Below are positions 42,742-50,923 of a stretch of 64,000 nt of DNA, piece by piece (the stretch's first letter is position 1; each line of letters begins with the position of its first letter). The stretch is from NCBI RefSeq assembly GCF_041505935.1, contig NZ_CP140110.1; one strand, 5' to 3'. The position numbers and the translations under genes were made by a program. The stretch is from Fervidobacterium_A thailandense. GTDB taxonomy: Bacteria > Thermotogota > Thermotogae > Thermotogales > Fervidobacteriaceae. A model generated the notes under the pieces. That model saw nothing but the letters and a program-made list of their open reading frames with translations, was not told the DNA's origin and did no database searches.

Positions 42742-43527
42742 TCAGGTTCTTTTTACCTGTCCCAGTCCCATGGTCGTTTTGTAGCCAACTCCGCTGTAAA
42801 ACGCAAACTTGGCTAACACGTTAGCGGTCTTTATGAGCGATGGAATTTCCGGCAACTGGTATTTCACAGTACCAACGAATCCTTGGATGTAAAAGTGGCT
42901 GAATTGCACCCTTTTTTGGATAACATCGCTTTCGAGAATGACTATCTCTTTGAACTTGTCTTTCAAATTTTCGTCAAATTTTGTTGAGCAGTGGGTGTTC
43001 CATTTATAAAGCAAACTCGTGAAGACTTTTTCTGGCTCTGGTTCTCTTAAATGGAGGTCACCGATTCTAAAGCATGTTGGTGTGTAAAACTTCAGCGAAA
43101 TTTCCTTGTTCTCTTCCGTGTTTTCAAGTAGCTCTTCTTCCGTTATAAATCCCGACCATGGGTCCTCCGGATCAAGGGTTAGTTTGTTAATGACGAATTG
43201 CATTTTTTCGAGCTGTATTGGAATCGCACGAGCCAAAAGTTCGTAAATTTCTCCGGATACTGCTTGGAAGACATAATCGTTGAGAAAAGTGAGCCTGATT
43301 TTGTAAAGTTCTCCTTCCTTTATCTCGAGTGGGTAGTTTAGTTTCTGGCCTAAGAACGAAGAGACAGTAAAAGCTTTGTTTGGAACACTTGCATGGAGTG
43401 CTGGTGCAAGATCGGCATCTGCCTTTTTGAGTAACGAGAACAACCAGCCATGGATTTTTTGTCCAGCGAAAGATGTTATTTGTCCACTGTTTATGGCTTG
43501 CAAGGTTAGGACGACGCTGTAAAGCAT
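42742..43527 (-). CDS. cas6: CRISPR endoribonuclease Cas6
   Basis: 261 residues from ATG 43527 (GGGGGG 5 nt upstream). RAMP fold: start MLYSVVLTLQAINSGQI, QKIHGWLFSLL with a possible catalytic His near residues 20-25, and the C-terminal glycine-rich loop GVGYKTTMGLGQVK that defines Cas6. It cuts repeats at the base of the TCTCT/AGAGA stem to leave the AUGGAAAC tag. No other cas gene is in the window, so effector and adaptation genes must be elsewhere. Faces array 2. Confidence 0.9.
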   Translation of the reverse strand: MLYSVVLTLQAINSGQITSFAGQKIHGWLFSLLKKADADLAPALHASVPNKAFTVSSFLGQKLNYPLEIKEGELYKIRLTFLNDYVFQAVSGEIYELLARAIPIQLEKMQFVINKLTLDPEDPWSGFITEEELLENTEENKEISLKFYTPTCFRIGDLHLREPEPEKVFTSLLYKWNTHCSTKFDENLKDKFKEIVILESDVIQKRVQFSHFYIQGFVGTVKYQLPEIPSLIKTANVLAKFAFYSGVGYKTTMGLGQVKRT

Positions 43528-43569
43528 GTGTTTGCCCCCCATAGAGTGAATCAATATCTTTTCGACACT

Positions 43570-43599
43570 ATTATAATTGTGAACCACTGAAAAACTCAA
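43570..43599 (-). promoter_or_regulatory. Promoter of cas6
   Basis: Minus strand TTGAGT (43594-43599), 18 nt, TATAAT (43570-43575), about 40 nt before the ATG. Confidence 0.65.
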
Positions 43600-43644
43600 T
43601 ATTCAACGTGTTTCTAAAAAGTAACACGTCGATGAATACAAGTA

Positions 43645-43676
43645 AAGAAAAATCCCGCGGAACAGAGCCGCGGGTT
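43645..43676 (-). terminator. Terminator of the fatty-acid synthesis operon
   Basis: Minus-strand hairpin CCCGCGG/CCGCGGG (43654-43674) followed by ATTTTTCTTTA; 65 nt after the fabG stop. Confidence 0.85.
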
Positions 43677-43738
43677 TTGATAACAAAGCTTAAAGAAAGT
43701 CCCGACGAATTTCAGAGAGGAGATTCTTACCAAAAAAT

Positions 43739-44449
43739 TCAGAGTTCAAGACCACCGTCAATAACGATTACTTGGCCCGTGATATACGTGCCGTCGATGA
43801 TGAGGAATTTGACCAGTTTAGCTACTTCTTCAGGTTTTCCGAATCTCCTCAACGCGATTCGTTCAAGAGCTTTGGACTTGAGTTCTTCGCTCAAACGTTC
43901 TGTCATCGGTGTTTCGATGAACCCCGGTGCAATTGCGATGACCCTTACATTTTTTCGGCCGAATTCTTTGGCCAACGATTTGGTGAATCCAATAAGTCCG
44001 GATTTTGAGGCGGAATAGTTTGCCTGTCCGATGTTACCCTCAAGTCCCACAACGGAGGAAATGTTTATGATCACGCCTTCGTTTTTTACAAGTTCTCTGA
44101 TGCAAGCTTTTGTGAGGTTGAAAGCACCAGTGAGGTTGACGTTTATAACATAATCCCAGTCTTCGTAACTCATCCTGTAGAACAGGGTATCCTTTGTGAC
44201 ACCGGCGTTGTTTATTAGGATATCTATCCTTCCAAATTTTTTTATCACTTCATCGACGACCTCTTCTATCCGAGTTCTGTTCGTCACATCGGCGATGAAT
44301 TCATGGTATCCGATGTTTGAAGGATCTTCGCTTTGATTTATTCCAACCACCGTGCAAGATTCTGAAAGTAACTCGGCAACGATAGCCCTACCTATCCCTC
44401 CAGAAGCCCCCGTTACAATTGCGACTTTTCCTTTTAGTCGTTCACTCAT
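43739..44449 (-). CDS. fabG: 3-oxoacyl-[ACP] reductase
   Basis: 236 residues, short-chain dehydrogenase. NADPH motif TGASGGIGRAIVAEL near 13, NNAGVT near 82, and the catalytic Ser-Tyr-Lys in INISSVVG and ANYSASKSG near 130-150. Reduces 3-oxoacyl-ACP in each elongation cycle. Last gene of the fab operon, overlapping bioY by 4 nt. Confidence 0.96.
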   Translation of the reverse strand: MSERLKGKVAIVTGASGGIGRAIVAELLSESCTVVGINQSEDPSNIGYHEFIADVTNRTRIEEVVDEVIKKFGRIDILINNAGVTKDTLFYRMSYEDWDYVINVNLTGAFNLTKACIRELVKNEGVIINISSVVGLEGNIGQANYSASKSGLIGFTKSLAKEFGRKNVRVIAIAPGFIETPMTERLSEELKSKALERIALRRFGKPEEVAKLVKFLIIDGTYITGQVIVIDGGLEL

Positions 44450-44985
44450 TCTTCCACCTCACGAAGGTTTACGCGTTTCTCCACCAATGTTGAGATATAA
44501 AGTGCCATGAGTAATTTCAGAGCATCAAAGCCAATGAACGGAACAACTCCAACTTTGAACGCTTTCTGGAAATTGCCAAGGTGTATTCCCAAAACAAGCC
44601 AACCGAGTGTGTAAATCACCCCGAGCCCAACAGCCCCGGCAAGGATCTTGTTGAACCGGCGCAGGTAAGAGATTAGGAACGCGCTCAGTGGGAACGCAAG
44701 TAGATATCCCCCCGTTGGGCCTACCAGGTGACCAACACCGCTTGAGAAGTTTGCGAACACTGGAATTCCGATCGCACCAAGAATTAGGTATATTGTGAGG
44801 CTTAAGAATGCCCAGCGCGGTTCCAATAAGTAACCTGCAAGGAAAATTATTAGTACTTGGAGTGTGAAAGGAACCGGTCCGAGCGGTATTGAAATTTGTG
44901 CACCGGCGGCGGTTAAAGAAGCAAATATTGATGCCAATGCGAGGTTGAAGAGGCGATTATCCTGCGACCTTTTCAAGTTCCTCAC
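44446..44985 (-). CDS. bioY: Biotin transporter BioY (S component)
   Basis: 179 residues, about six membrane helices. BioY signature: ISIPLGPVPFTLQVLIIFLA near residue 31 and GPTGGYLLAFPLSAF near 89. Binds and imports biotin, alone or with an ECF module. Being inside a fab operon fits biotin need of acetyl-CoA carboxylase. GTG start at 44985 is probable; the gene overlaps fabD by 29 nt, and internal TTG codons are alternatives. Confidence 0.93.
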   Translation of the reverse strand: MRNLKRSQDNRLFNLALASIFASLTAAGAQISIPLGPVPFTLQVLIIFLAGYLLEPRWAFLSLTIYLILGAIGIPVFANFSSGVGHLVGPTGGYLLAFPLSAFLISYLRRFNKILAGAVGLGVIYTLGWLVLGIHLGNFQKAFKVGVVPFIGFDALKLLMALYISTLVEKRVNLREVEE

Positions 44986-45868
44986 TCCCTATTTCGTTTA
45001 GGAGTTCCATGAAATGACGCGCAGGATGGCCGGCTTTTACGAGCATGCTCGATAATACGTTCTTCGGGCCCACTTCAACAAATTCTTTGACTCCTAACTC
45101 GAGCATACGATTAACTGATTGGTACCACAGGACGGGTCCACTTATTTGTTCAAGTACGTAGTGTTTGATTGTTTCTGGATCTGTTGTTTCTCGAGCAGTG
45201 CTGTTCATCACTATCGGAACTTTTGGGGTTCTAAACTTAATGTGCTCGATTTCCTTGGTCATTCGTTCCTTTGCTTCATCAAGCAACGGTGTGTGGAACG
45301 GGCCGGAGACTTTTAACTCGATAGCCTTAATTTTCTTTTTCCTCATTTCTTCGACGAACTGCTTTACACTCTCGGTTTTACCACTTACAACGACCTGGTC
45401 TGCGGAGTTGTAGTTTGCTACGTAAAGTTCTTCGAATTTTTTCACTTCCTCTTCAACCATGGAAAGGTCGGCACCGAGGACGGCTGCCATACTTCCTTCT
45501 CCTGGTTTGACAGCTTGCGAAATGTACTCTCCCCTCTTGCGTACGAGGTATATTCCCGTTTCGAAGTCGTAAACACCTGCCACGGCAAGTGCGGTGTATT
45601 CACCAAGGCTGTGACCAGCTACAGCGTCAAAGTCAACCCCAAGCTCCCGAAGTTGTTCATAAGCTACGTAACTTGCCAGAAAGATAGCTGGTTGAGCGTT
45701 TTCTGTAAGTTTCAGTGTTTCTTCATCACCGTCCATAACGCGGTCTATGTCGAACTTTAGAACGGACTTTGCTCTCTCCAGGTATTCATTCCACGGTTTG
45801 TACTTGGAGAAATCTGTGGCCATGCCGGAGTACTGTGAACCTTGACCCGGGAAAATAAACGCTCTCAT
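44957..45868 (-). CDS. fabD: Malonyl-CoA:ACP transacylase
   Basis: 303 residues. GQGSQYSGM near residue 8, nucleophile GHSLGEYTALA near 91, catalytic His in GPFHTPLL near 200, and VEVGPKNVLSSM near 270. Loads malonyl groups on ACP. Overlaps fabK by 4 nt. Confidence 0.96.
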   Translation of the reverse strand: MRAFIFPGQGSQYSGMATDFSKYKPWNEYLERAKSVLKFDIDRVMDGDEETLKLTENAQPAIFLASYVAYEQLRELGVDFDAVAGHSLGEYTALAVAGVYDFETGIYLVRKRGEYISQAVKPGEGSMAAVLGADLSMVEEEVKKFEELYVANYNSADQVVVSGKTESVKQFVEEMRKKKIKAIELKVSGPFHTPLLDEAKERMTKEIEHIKFRTPKVPIVMNSTARETTDPETIKHYVLEQISGPVLWYQSVNRMLELGVKEFVEVGPKNVLSSMLVKAGHPARHFMELLNEIGSEELEKVAG

Positions 45869-46842
45869 GCCAATCCACCCCCTTGGAACGTTTGTTTATG
45901 CAGAATCTTTACTGTTTCCAAAAATTCTTGGATAACGTCTTTTATAACCTCTTTTACTGGTTTGATTTCTTTTATCAATCCCACGCACTGGCCAGCCATG
46001 AACGAACCTTCTTCGATGTTTCCATCAACGACAGCTTTGCGAAGGCTCCCAACTAAGATGTGTTCGGCTTCTTCGAGATTTGCCACCTCAAGCTCACGCA
46101 CTTTTTTGGCAAAGCGTGTTTCTATGACCCGTGCCGGATGTCCGAGCTTTGCCCCAGTCACAACGGTGTCCCTGATGGATGCTTTCAATATAAGTTGCTT
46201 GAAGTTTTCGTGTGTATCGGCCTCGGTGGTCGCGATAAAGCGTGTACCCATCTGGATTCCTTCGGCCCCGAGCGCGAAGGCAGCTGCCATCGAACGTCCA
46301 TCGACGATACCACCTGCGGCTATCACCGGAATGTTGACAGCTCGGCAAACGGCGTTCACCAAAACGATTGTTGTCACTTCTCCAATGTGTCCTCCTGATT
46401 CCATGCCTTCAGCGATGACAGCATCCGCACCGATACGCTCCATCATCTTGGCCATGTTATCGGAAGCAACCACGGGCATTATAACGATGCCGGCGTCTTT
46501 GAGCTCCTTAACGTACTTTGAAGGGTTTCCGGCTCCAAAGGTAACCACAGGTACATGTTCTTCAATGACCACTCTTACAAGTTCGTCAGCGTAAGGGGAT
46601 ACGAGGATAATGTTAACACCAAAAGGTTGGTCGGTTAACTCTCGAGTTTTTCGTATGGCCTCCCGTAAATCGTCTGCTCTCATCGGTCCTGAGCCGATGA
46701 TACCGAGACCACCAGCGTTGGAGACAGCCGCTGCCAACGTTGGTGTGCCAGCCCAGGACATACCTCCCATGATGATTGGGTATTTGATTTTAAGAAGTTG
46801 GCATACTCGGTTGTTTTCGAAGAGCTTGGTAAAGTCATTCAT
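45865..46842 (-). CDS. fabK: FMN-dependent enoyl-[ACP] reductase II
   Basis: 325 residues from ATG 46842 (GGAGGG 8 nt upstream). Nitronate-monooxygenase-like TIM barrel: YPIIMGGMSWAGTPTLAAAV near the start, VVTFGAGNPSKY near 82, and EGMESGGHIGE with the family's His near 140. Catalyses the last step of elongation in place of FabI, an arrangement usual in anaerobes. Overlaps fabZ slightly. Confidence 0.93.
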   Translation of the reverse strand: MNDFTKLFENNRVCQLLKIKYPIIMGGMSWAGTPTLAAAVSNAGGLGIIGSGPMRADDLREAIRKTRELTDQPFGVNIILVSPYADELVRVVIEEHVPVVTFGAGNPSKYVKELKDAGIVIMPVVASDNMAKMMERIGADAVIAEGMESGGHIGEVTTIVLVNAVCRAVNIPVIAAGGIVDGRSMAAAFALGAEGIQMGTRFIATTEADTHENFKQLILKASIRDTVVTGAKLGHPARVIETRFAKKVRELEVANLEEAEHILVGSLRKAVVDGNIEEGSFMAGQCVGLIKEIKPVKEVIKDVIQEFLETVKILHKQTFQGGGLA

Positions 46843-47305
46843 TTTTTGTTCCCTCCGTACCTTCCGAGGCCACTTTACTCCCAAGCACAAGTTTGGCCTT
46901 GGCAACGAGACTGTTATTTACGTAGGCTTTTGCATCAACGATGTAAACCCCCATCTTAGATTCGAGGAGTTTTACGTCGTACAAGAGCTCACACGGTGGC
47001 CGAACTTCCTTTTTGAATCGTGCATCGTCTATACCAAGGAAGAGAGGTACGACCTTCTTTCCAGATGCGCTGATTTCCCTGAGAAGCAAAATCCCGGCGG
47101 TTTGAGCTAATCCTTCGATGATGTACACTCCGGGGTAAATCGGGTATTCGGGAAAGTGTCCCTTTAGAACGGACTCGTCGCTGGAGATGATTTTCTTGGC
47201 AAGGATTCGATCCTCTTGGATTTCCAGCACTTCGTCCACTAACAAGATAGGATCGCGGTGAGGCAAGATGTTCTCAATTTCTTTCTTCGAAAGCAAGATA
47301 CACAC
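46835..47305 (-). CDS. fabZ: 3-hydroxyacyl-[ACP] dehydratase
   Basis: 156 residues with hot-dog fold. LPHRDPILLVDEVLE near 14 holds the catalytic His; GHFPEYPIYPGVYIIEGLAQ near 48-67 holds the active-site Glu. Start is GTG 47305 or TTG 47296; the latter has GGGG at better distance. Sits 9 nt after fabF. Confidence 0.95.
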   Translation of the reverse strand: MCILLSKKEIENILPHRDPILLVDEVLEIQEDRILAKKIISSDESVLKGHFPEYPIYPGVYIIEGLAQTAGILLLREISASGKKVVPLFLGIDDARFKKEVRPPCELLYDVKLLESKMGVYIVDAKAYVNNSLVAKAKLVLGSKVASEGTEGTKNE

Positions 47306-47314
47306 CCCACTTTT

Positions 47315-48550
47315 TCATGCTTCGTATTTTCCAACAACGATGCAAGCGTTGTGGCCACCGAATCCAAAGGAGTTCTTCACGAAATTCCTGATACGAGCTT
47401 GAACGGTTTGCCTCGGAATCTTAAAGTAATCCGGACCATCAAGTTCGTCAAGGTTGGGCATACCGTGAACAAAGCCTTCGTTCATTTGAATTATGCTGGC
47501 AATCGTTTCGACTGCCCCCGCTGCACCCAAGAGGTGACCAATGAGCGTTTTGGTCGAGTTCACGTATACGTTTTTGGCATGTTCTCCCAGGGCGTTTTCA
47601 ACAGCCTTGAGTTCAACTTCATCACCGGCGGGTGTACTCGTTGCGTGACAGTTCACGTAGTCTATGTCCTCAGGACGGAGTCCGGCGTCCGAGATGGCTG
47701 CTTTCATAACGGCGGTTGAGCCACGAGCTTCGGGGTCTGGTGCACTGAAATGGTAAGCATCATCGTTCATCGCAAAACCTTTTAGTTCAGCCAAGATTTT
47801 TGCACCTCGTTCCCTTGCTGTCTCCTCTGCTTCGAGGACAAGTACACCGGCACCTTCGCCCATGACGAAACCGTCACGGTTTTTGTCGAAAGGTCTGGAG
47901 GCTTTCTTTGGCTCATCGTTTCTTGTGGAGAGTGCTTTCATCGAAGCAAAGCCAGCGATTGGGAGCGGAGCTATGGTTGCCTCGCTTCCGCCAACGATGG
48001 CTACGTCCACGTAACCGTGTCTGATCATCAAAGCTCCGATAATTATTGAGTGTACCGATGTAGCGCAGGCACTAACAGGTGCGAAGTTTGCTCCTTTCAA
48101 TCCGTACTCCATTGCCACAATACCACTTGCCATGTTGATGAGTATCATGGGAATGAGGAAAGGACTAACGCGTTCCGGTCCGCGTTCTCTCAGAACTTCG
48201 TTCTGTTCAGCAAGGGTAAGGAATCCTCCCATTCCTGAGGAGATGAACACGCCCGTTCGATCTGCGTATTTTTGGAGGTCAATACCGCTCATCTCGATTG
48301 CCATCTTAGCGGACGCGAGTGCGAACTGGGAATACCTATCGAGCCTACGGGCAAGCTTCTTGTCGATGTACTCTTCGGGTTTGAAATCCCGCACTTCGGC
48401 GGCGATTCGAACGGGTAGGCTGGAGGCATCGAATGAGGTGATGGTGTCGATAGCGATTTGCATGGATTTGAGGTTCTCTTTGAACTCTTCGATGCTTTTT
48501 CCAAGCGGATTTACCGTACCCATTCCAGTAATAACAACCCTTCTGTGCAC
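47315..48550 (-). CDS. fabF: 3-oxoacyl-[ACP] synthase II
   Basis: 411 residues. Thiolase-fold condensing enzyme with the Cys-His-His triad: VSACATSVHSI near 160, NCHATSTPAGD near 300, and TKTLIGHLLGAAGAVE near 333. Elongates acyl-ACP. Shares one base with the stop of the upstream degV-like gene. No fabH is present in the window, so initiation is encoded elsewhere. Confidence 0.97.
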   Translation of the reverse strand: MHRRVVITGMGTVNPLGKSIEEFKENLKSMQIAIDTITSFDASSLPVRIAAEVRDFKPEEYIDKKLARRLDRYSQFALASAKMAIEMSGIDLQKYADRTGVFISSGMGGFLTLAEQNEVLRERGPERVSPFLIPMILINMASGIVAMEYGLKGANFAPVSACATSVHSIIIGALMIRHGYVDVAIVGGSEATIAPLPIAGFASMKALSTRNDEPKKASRPFDKNRDGFVMGEGAGVLVLEAEETARERGAKILAELKGFAMNDDAYHFSAPDPEARGSTAVMKAAISDAGLRPEDIDYVNCHATSTPAGDEVELKAVENALGEHAKNVYVNSTKTLIGHLLGAAGAVETIASIIQMNEGFVHGMPNLDELDGPDYFKIPRQTVQARIRNFVKNSFGFGGHNACIVVGKYEA

Positions 48551-49386
48551 TACTCTCCCCTCCCCACAACGATGGCAAATGCCTCTGGACCGACGTGAGC
48601 GGCGATGGCCGAACCGATTGTTGTGCTGTCGATGAACCTTCGTCCAAACTTTTTTGCAAGGTTATCCACCGGAAGTTTCATGGAAGGAACGGTGTACGCA
48701 CCAACGGTAACGAAGTTATCCAGGAGCGATTTCTCCCTTAGAAATTTCTGAGCGAGCTCGTACATCATTTTTACCCCGGCATCGATTGTTCGGCAAGTTG
48801 CGACTGAGGAAACTTCTCCTTGCTCATCGACGGTAAGAATTGGTTTTATACTCAGTAATCTTCCGATCAAAGCTTTTGCCTTTCCGATTCGGCCTCCTTT
48901 TTGAAGGTATTCAAGTGTTGGTACCAGGAAAAGGAGCAACACTTCCTTGTTGAAGTTATCGATATCTTCTTGGGAGAGCTCTCCGTATTTTTGATAATGT
49001 AACATGGCTCTCCAGACAATGTATCCCTGCTTAATACAGGCGGATTTGGTATCCAACACCTTGACATTATCCAGTTTCATTTCCGAAACCATGCTCTTGA
49101 CAACGTCGTGTGTATTGCTAAGTTTTGCGGAAATGGTGAGAACGTAAACTCTGTCGCTGTTCTGTGAAGCTTCTCGGAGTATGCGTTCAATACTCTCAGG
49201 ACTCGGGAGTGAGGTGGTCGGTAAGCTCCCCTCCCGCTGGAACTTGTAAACATCGGTGGCTTGAATATTCAGCTTGTCGTGATATTCCTTTTCTCCTACG
49301 TAAACGCGTAGCGGAAGGATCTTTAGCTCGAACGGCAGTTTTAGTTTCGGAAAGTCGTATCCTGAGTCGGTTACGAAAGTTACCAT
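48550..49386 (-). CDS. DegV-family fatty-acid-binding protein
   Basis: 278 residues from ATG 49386 (GGAGG 8 nt upstream). Opens VTFVTDSGYDFP, the DegV signature; SLPTTSLPSPESIERIL near 50 and YLQKGGRIGKAKALIGRLLS near 160 are also typical. FakB/DegV proteins carry a fatty acid for phosphorylation by FakA. First gene of the fab operon here, so lipid binding is well supported by context; fakA is not in the window. Confidence 0.92.
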   Translation of the reverse strand: MVTFVTDSGYDFPKLKLPFELKILPLRVYVGEKEYHDKLNIQATDVYKFQREGSLPTTSLPSPESIERILREASQNSDRVYVLTISAKLSNTHDVVKSMVSEMKLDNVKVLDTKSACIKQGYIVWRAMLHYQKYGELSQEDIDNFNKEVLLLFLVPTLEYLQKGGRIGKAKALIGRLLSIKPILTVDEQGEVSSVATCRTIDAGVKMMYELAQKFLREKSLLDNFVTVGAYTVPSMKLPVDNLAKKFGRRFIDSTTIGSAIAAHVGPEAFAIVVGRGE

Positions 49387-49439
49387 TCTTTTAACCTCCA
49401 AATTTTGCTCGTCCAGAGATTTTAGCTTGCTCGTGAAAA

Positions 49440-49475
49440 ATTATATCATTCGATAATTTTTAGTCAATACTAAAA
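49440..49475 (-). promoter_or_regulatory. fab operon promoter with palindromic operator
   Basis: Minus strand TTGACT (49462-49467), 16 nt, TATAAT (49440-49445). The perfect inverted repeat TTTTAGT-CAAT-ACTAAAA (49458-49475) covers the -35. Half-sites TTAGT/ACTAA are those of FapR sites, though FapR uses a wider gap. Likely site for a lipid-responsive repressor. Confidence 0.65.
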
Positions 49476-49501
49476 GTTTGCTAATCTTTCAAACTTTCAT
49501 A

Positions 49502-49530
49502 TTGACAGGCTAAGAATGTTGTGATATATA
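49502..49530 (+). promoter_or_regulatory. Probable native promoter of acpP, now cut off by insertion sequences
   Basis: Plus strand TTGACA (49502-49507), exactly 17 nt, TATATA (49525-49530). It points right, towards acpP, but 49605-52234 is two insertion sequences. From 49531 to 49604 there is only an untranslated stretch. Confidence 0.65.
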
Positions 49531-49604
49531 AAATTAGAGGTGAAACTTGGAGGATTTCCAAAGTTTTCGTTTCCGCAGATTGGCTCGGATGTTTGAATAA
49601 CTGA

Positions 49605-50916
49605 GAGTCTGTTCGACGATATGATTAGAGTTTGCTGATAGAGGGTATACCCCTCGTCCTTAAACAAAAATCTCGGTCTTTGAAATCATCCTTCGGCTCG
49701 CAAAAACGCTGTTTTTCTCAGCTTTGCCAAAACATCATCCCCGCTGCTCTCGCAGCTTGACTTCTTCAGTATTCCACTTTCATTTACTCAACACGCTCCA
49801 CAACTCAGCCAAACGCAAATAGCTCTTCAAAATGATTCACCAGGTACTCCACCAGTGGTCTTTGTATCTTCACCCAGTCTCCTGGCTCTTGCATTCTCAA
49901 CTTCCGCTTGATGTTGTGGAGCACAACGAACGCTTTGATGTACTCAATCACGTTCGATAACTTCTTGAATCCTCTTCTGATTTGTGTGAACATCGCAAGA
50001 AGGCTGTTTCTGGATTCTACCGCTTGATTTACTCTGGAGCTGATGGTTTTGTGGGAAATGTTCAGATACTCACAGGCTTGAGCGTATGAGGTTAATCCAT
50101 CAGATAGCACAAGCTTTGGCTGACAAGGGGATATTAGCTTGATGGCTTGGAGCGTATCACGGTTGAGAGAGACACGGAAGTTAGCAATCAGGTAGTTATC
50201 GAAGCTAACGGCAAGGAAGACATAGACAGTATCGGTCTTTCCCTTTGAAGCGAGTTTTTCGAACTTTTCATCGACACAAAGGACCTCAAAATGGATGGGA
50301 GTAAACTTGATGGCAGAAGAGAGTGCTTTTATCCAGCGGTAGATGGTAGAAACACTCGGGGAGTAGCCGTTGAGAGATAGGACGTTTCTGATTTGTCTGA
50401 ATGAGAGGTTAGAGAAGAAGAGGATGAAGGCAAGAAGGCAGATGAAGAGAGGGTAGTTTGGGGAGAAAGGCAGGATGTTGGTTTGAGGAGAGGAGTTTTT
50501 GAGTAAGTAAACGTTAGACTTATACTTGCATTTACGGCAGCGGAAACGGACGAAAGAAGAGCGAATTTTGTAGATTTCCATGGTAGTGTTGCAGTGAGGG
50601 CACCTGGGGTAGGAGAAGTTGAAGAGCTTGTTAGGGTTGGGTGAGCGAGAGGCCTTTGGGAAGGAGAAAGTGCGTTTGCAGCTTTGGCAGATGAAGCTGA
50701 AGACCTGGGTAAGGGAGCCGTCAGGAGCACGGCGGAAGTAGCGGGAATTGACGTAGACTTTGGGATGATGGCAGTAAGGACAAGAGGGTCTTTGAGGAAG
50801 GTTGAGTTTTCTTGGCATAGGGTATACCTCCTTTCGTGGGGTGGAGGGGGGTGTACCCCTTTTTAAGGAATTATACAACAATTCGGTGGGTTTTCATAAT
50901 TTCATGGAACAGTCTA
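49605..50916 (-). mobile_element. Insertion sequence copy 2
   Basis: 1312 bp, same ends and length as copy 1 and nearly identical in sequence. Flanked by ATAACTGA (49597-49604) and ATAACTGG (50917-50924), so the duplication is 7 of 8. It abuts copy 3, separated only by the shared target sequence. Confidence 0.93.
49805..50818 (-). CDS. DDE-type transposase (copy 2)
   Basis: 337 residues, same protein as in copy 1 (see there for motifs). A few silent or non-coding differences, e.g. CGGCGGAAG for CGGCGAAAG near the front. Intact, so probably functional. Confidence 0.93.
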   Translation of the reverse strand: MPRKLNLPQRPSCPYCHHPKVYVNSRYFRRAPDGSLTQVFSFICQSCKRTFSFPKASRSPNPNKLFNFSYPRCPHCNTTMEIYKIRSSFVRFRCRKCKYKSNVYLLKNSSPQTNILPFSPNYPLFICLLAFILFFSNLSFRQIRNVLSLNGYSPSVSTIYRWIKALSSAIKFTPIHFEVLCVDEKFEKLASKGKTDTVYVFLAVSFDNYLIANFRVSLNRDTLQAIKLISPCQPKLVLSDGLTSYAQACEYLNISHKTISSRVNQAVESRNSLLAMFTQIRRGFKKLSNVIEYIKAFVVLHNIKRKLRMQEPGDWVKIQRPLVEYLVNHFEELFAFG

Positions 50917-50923
50917 ATAACTG

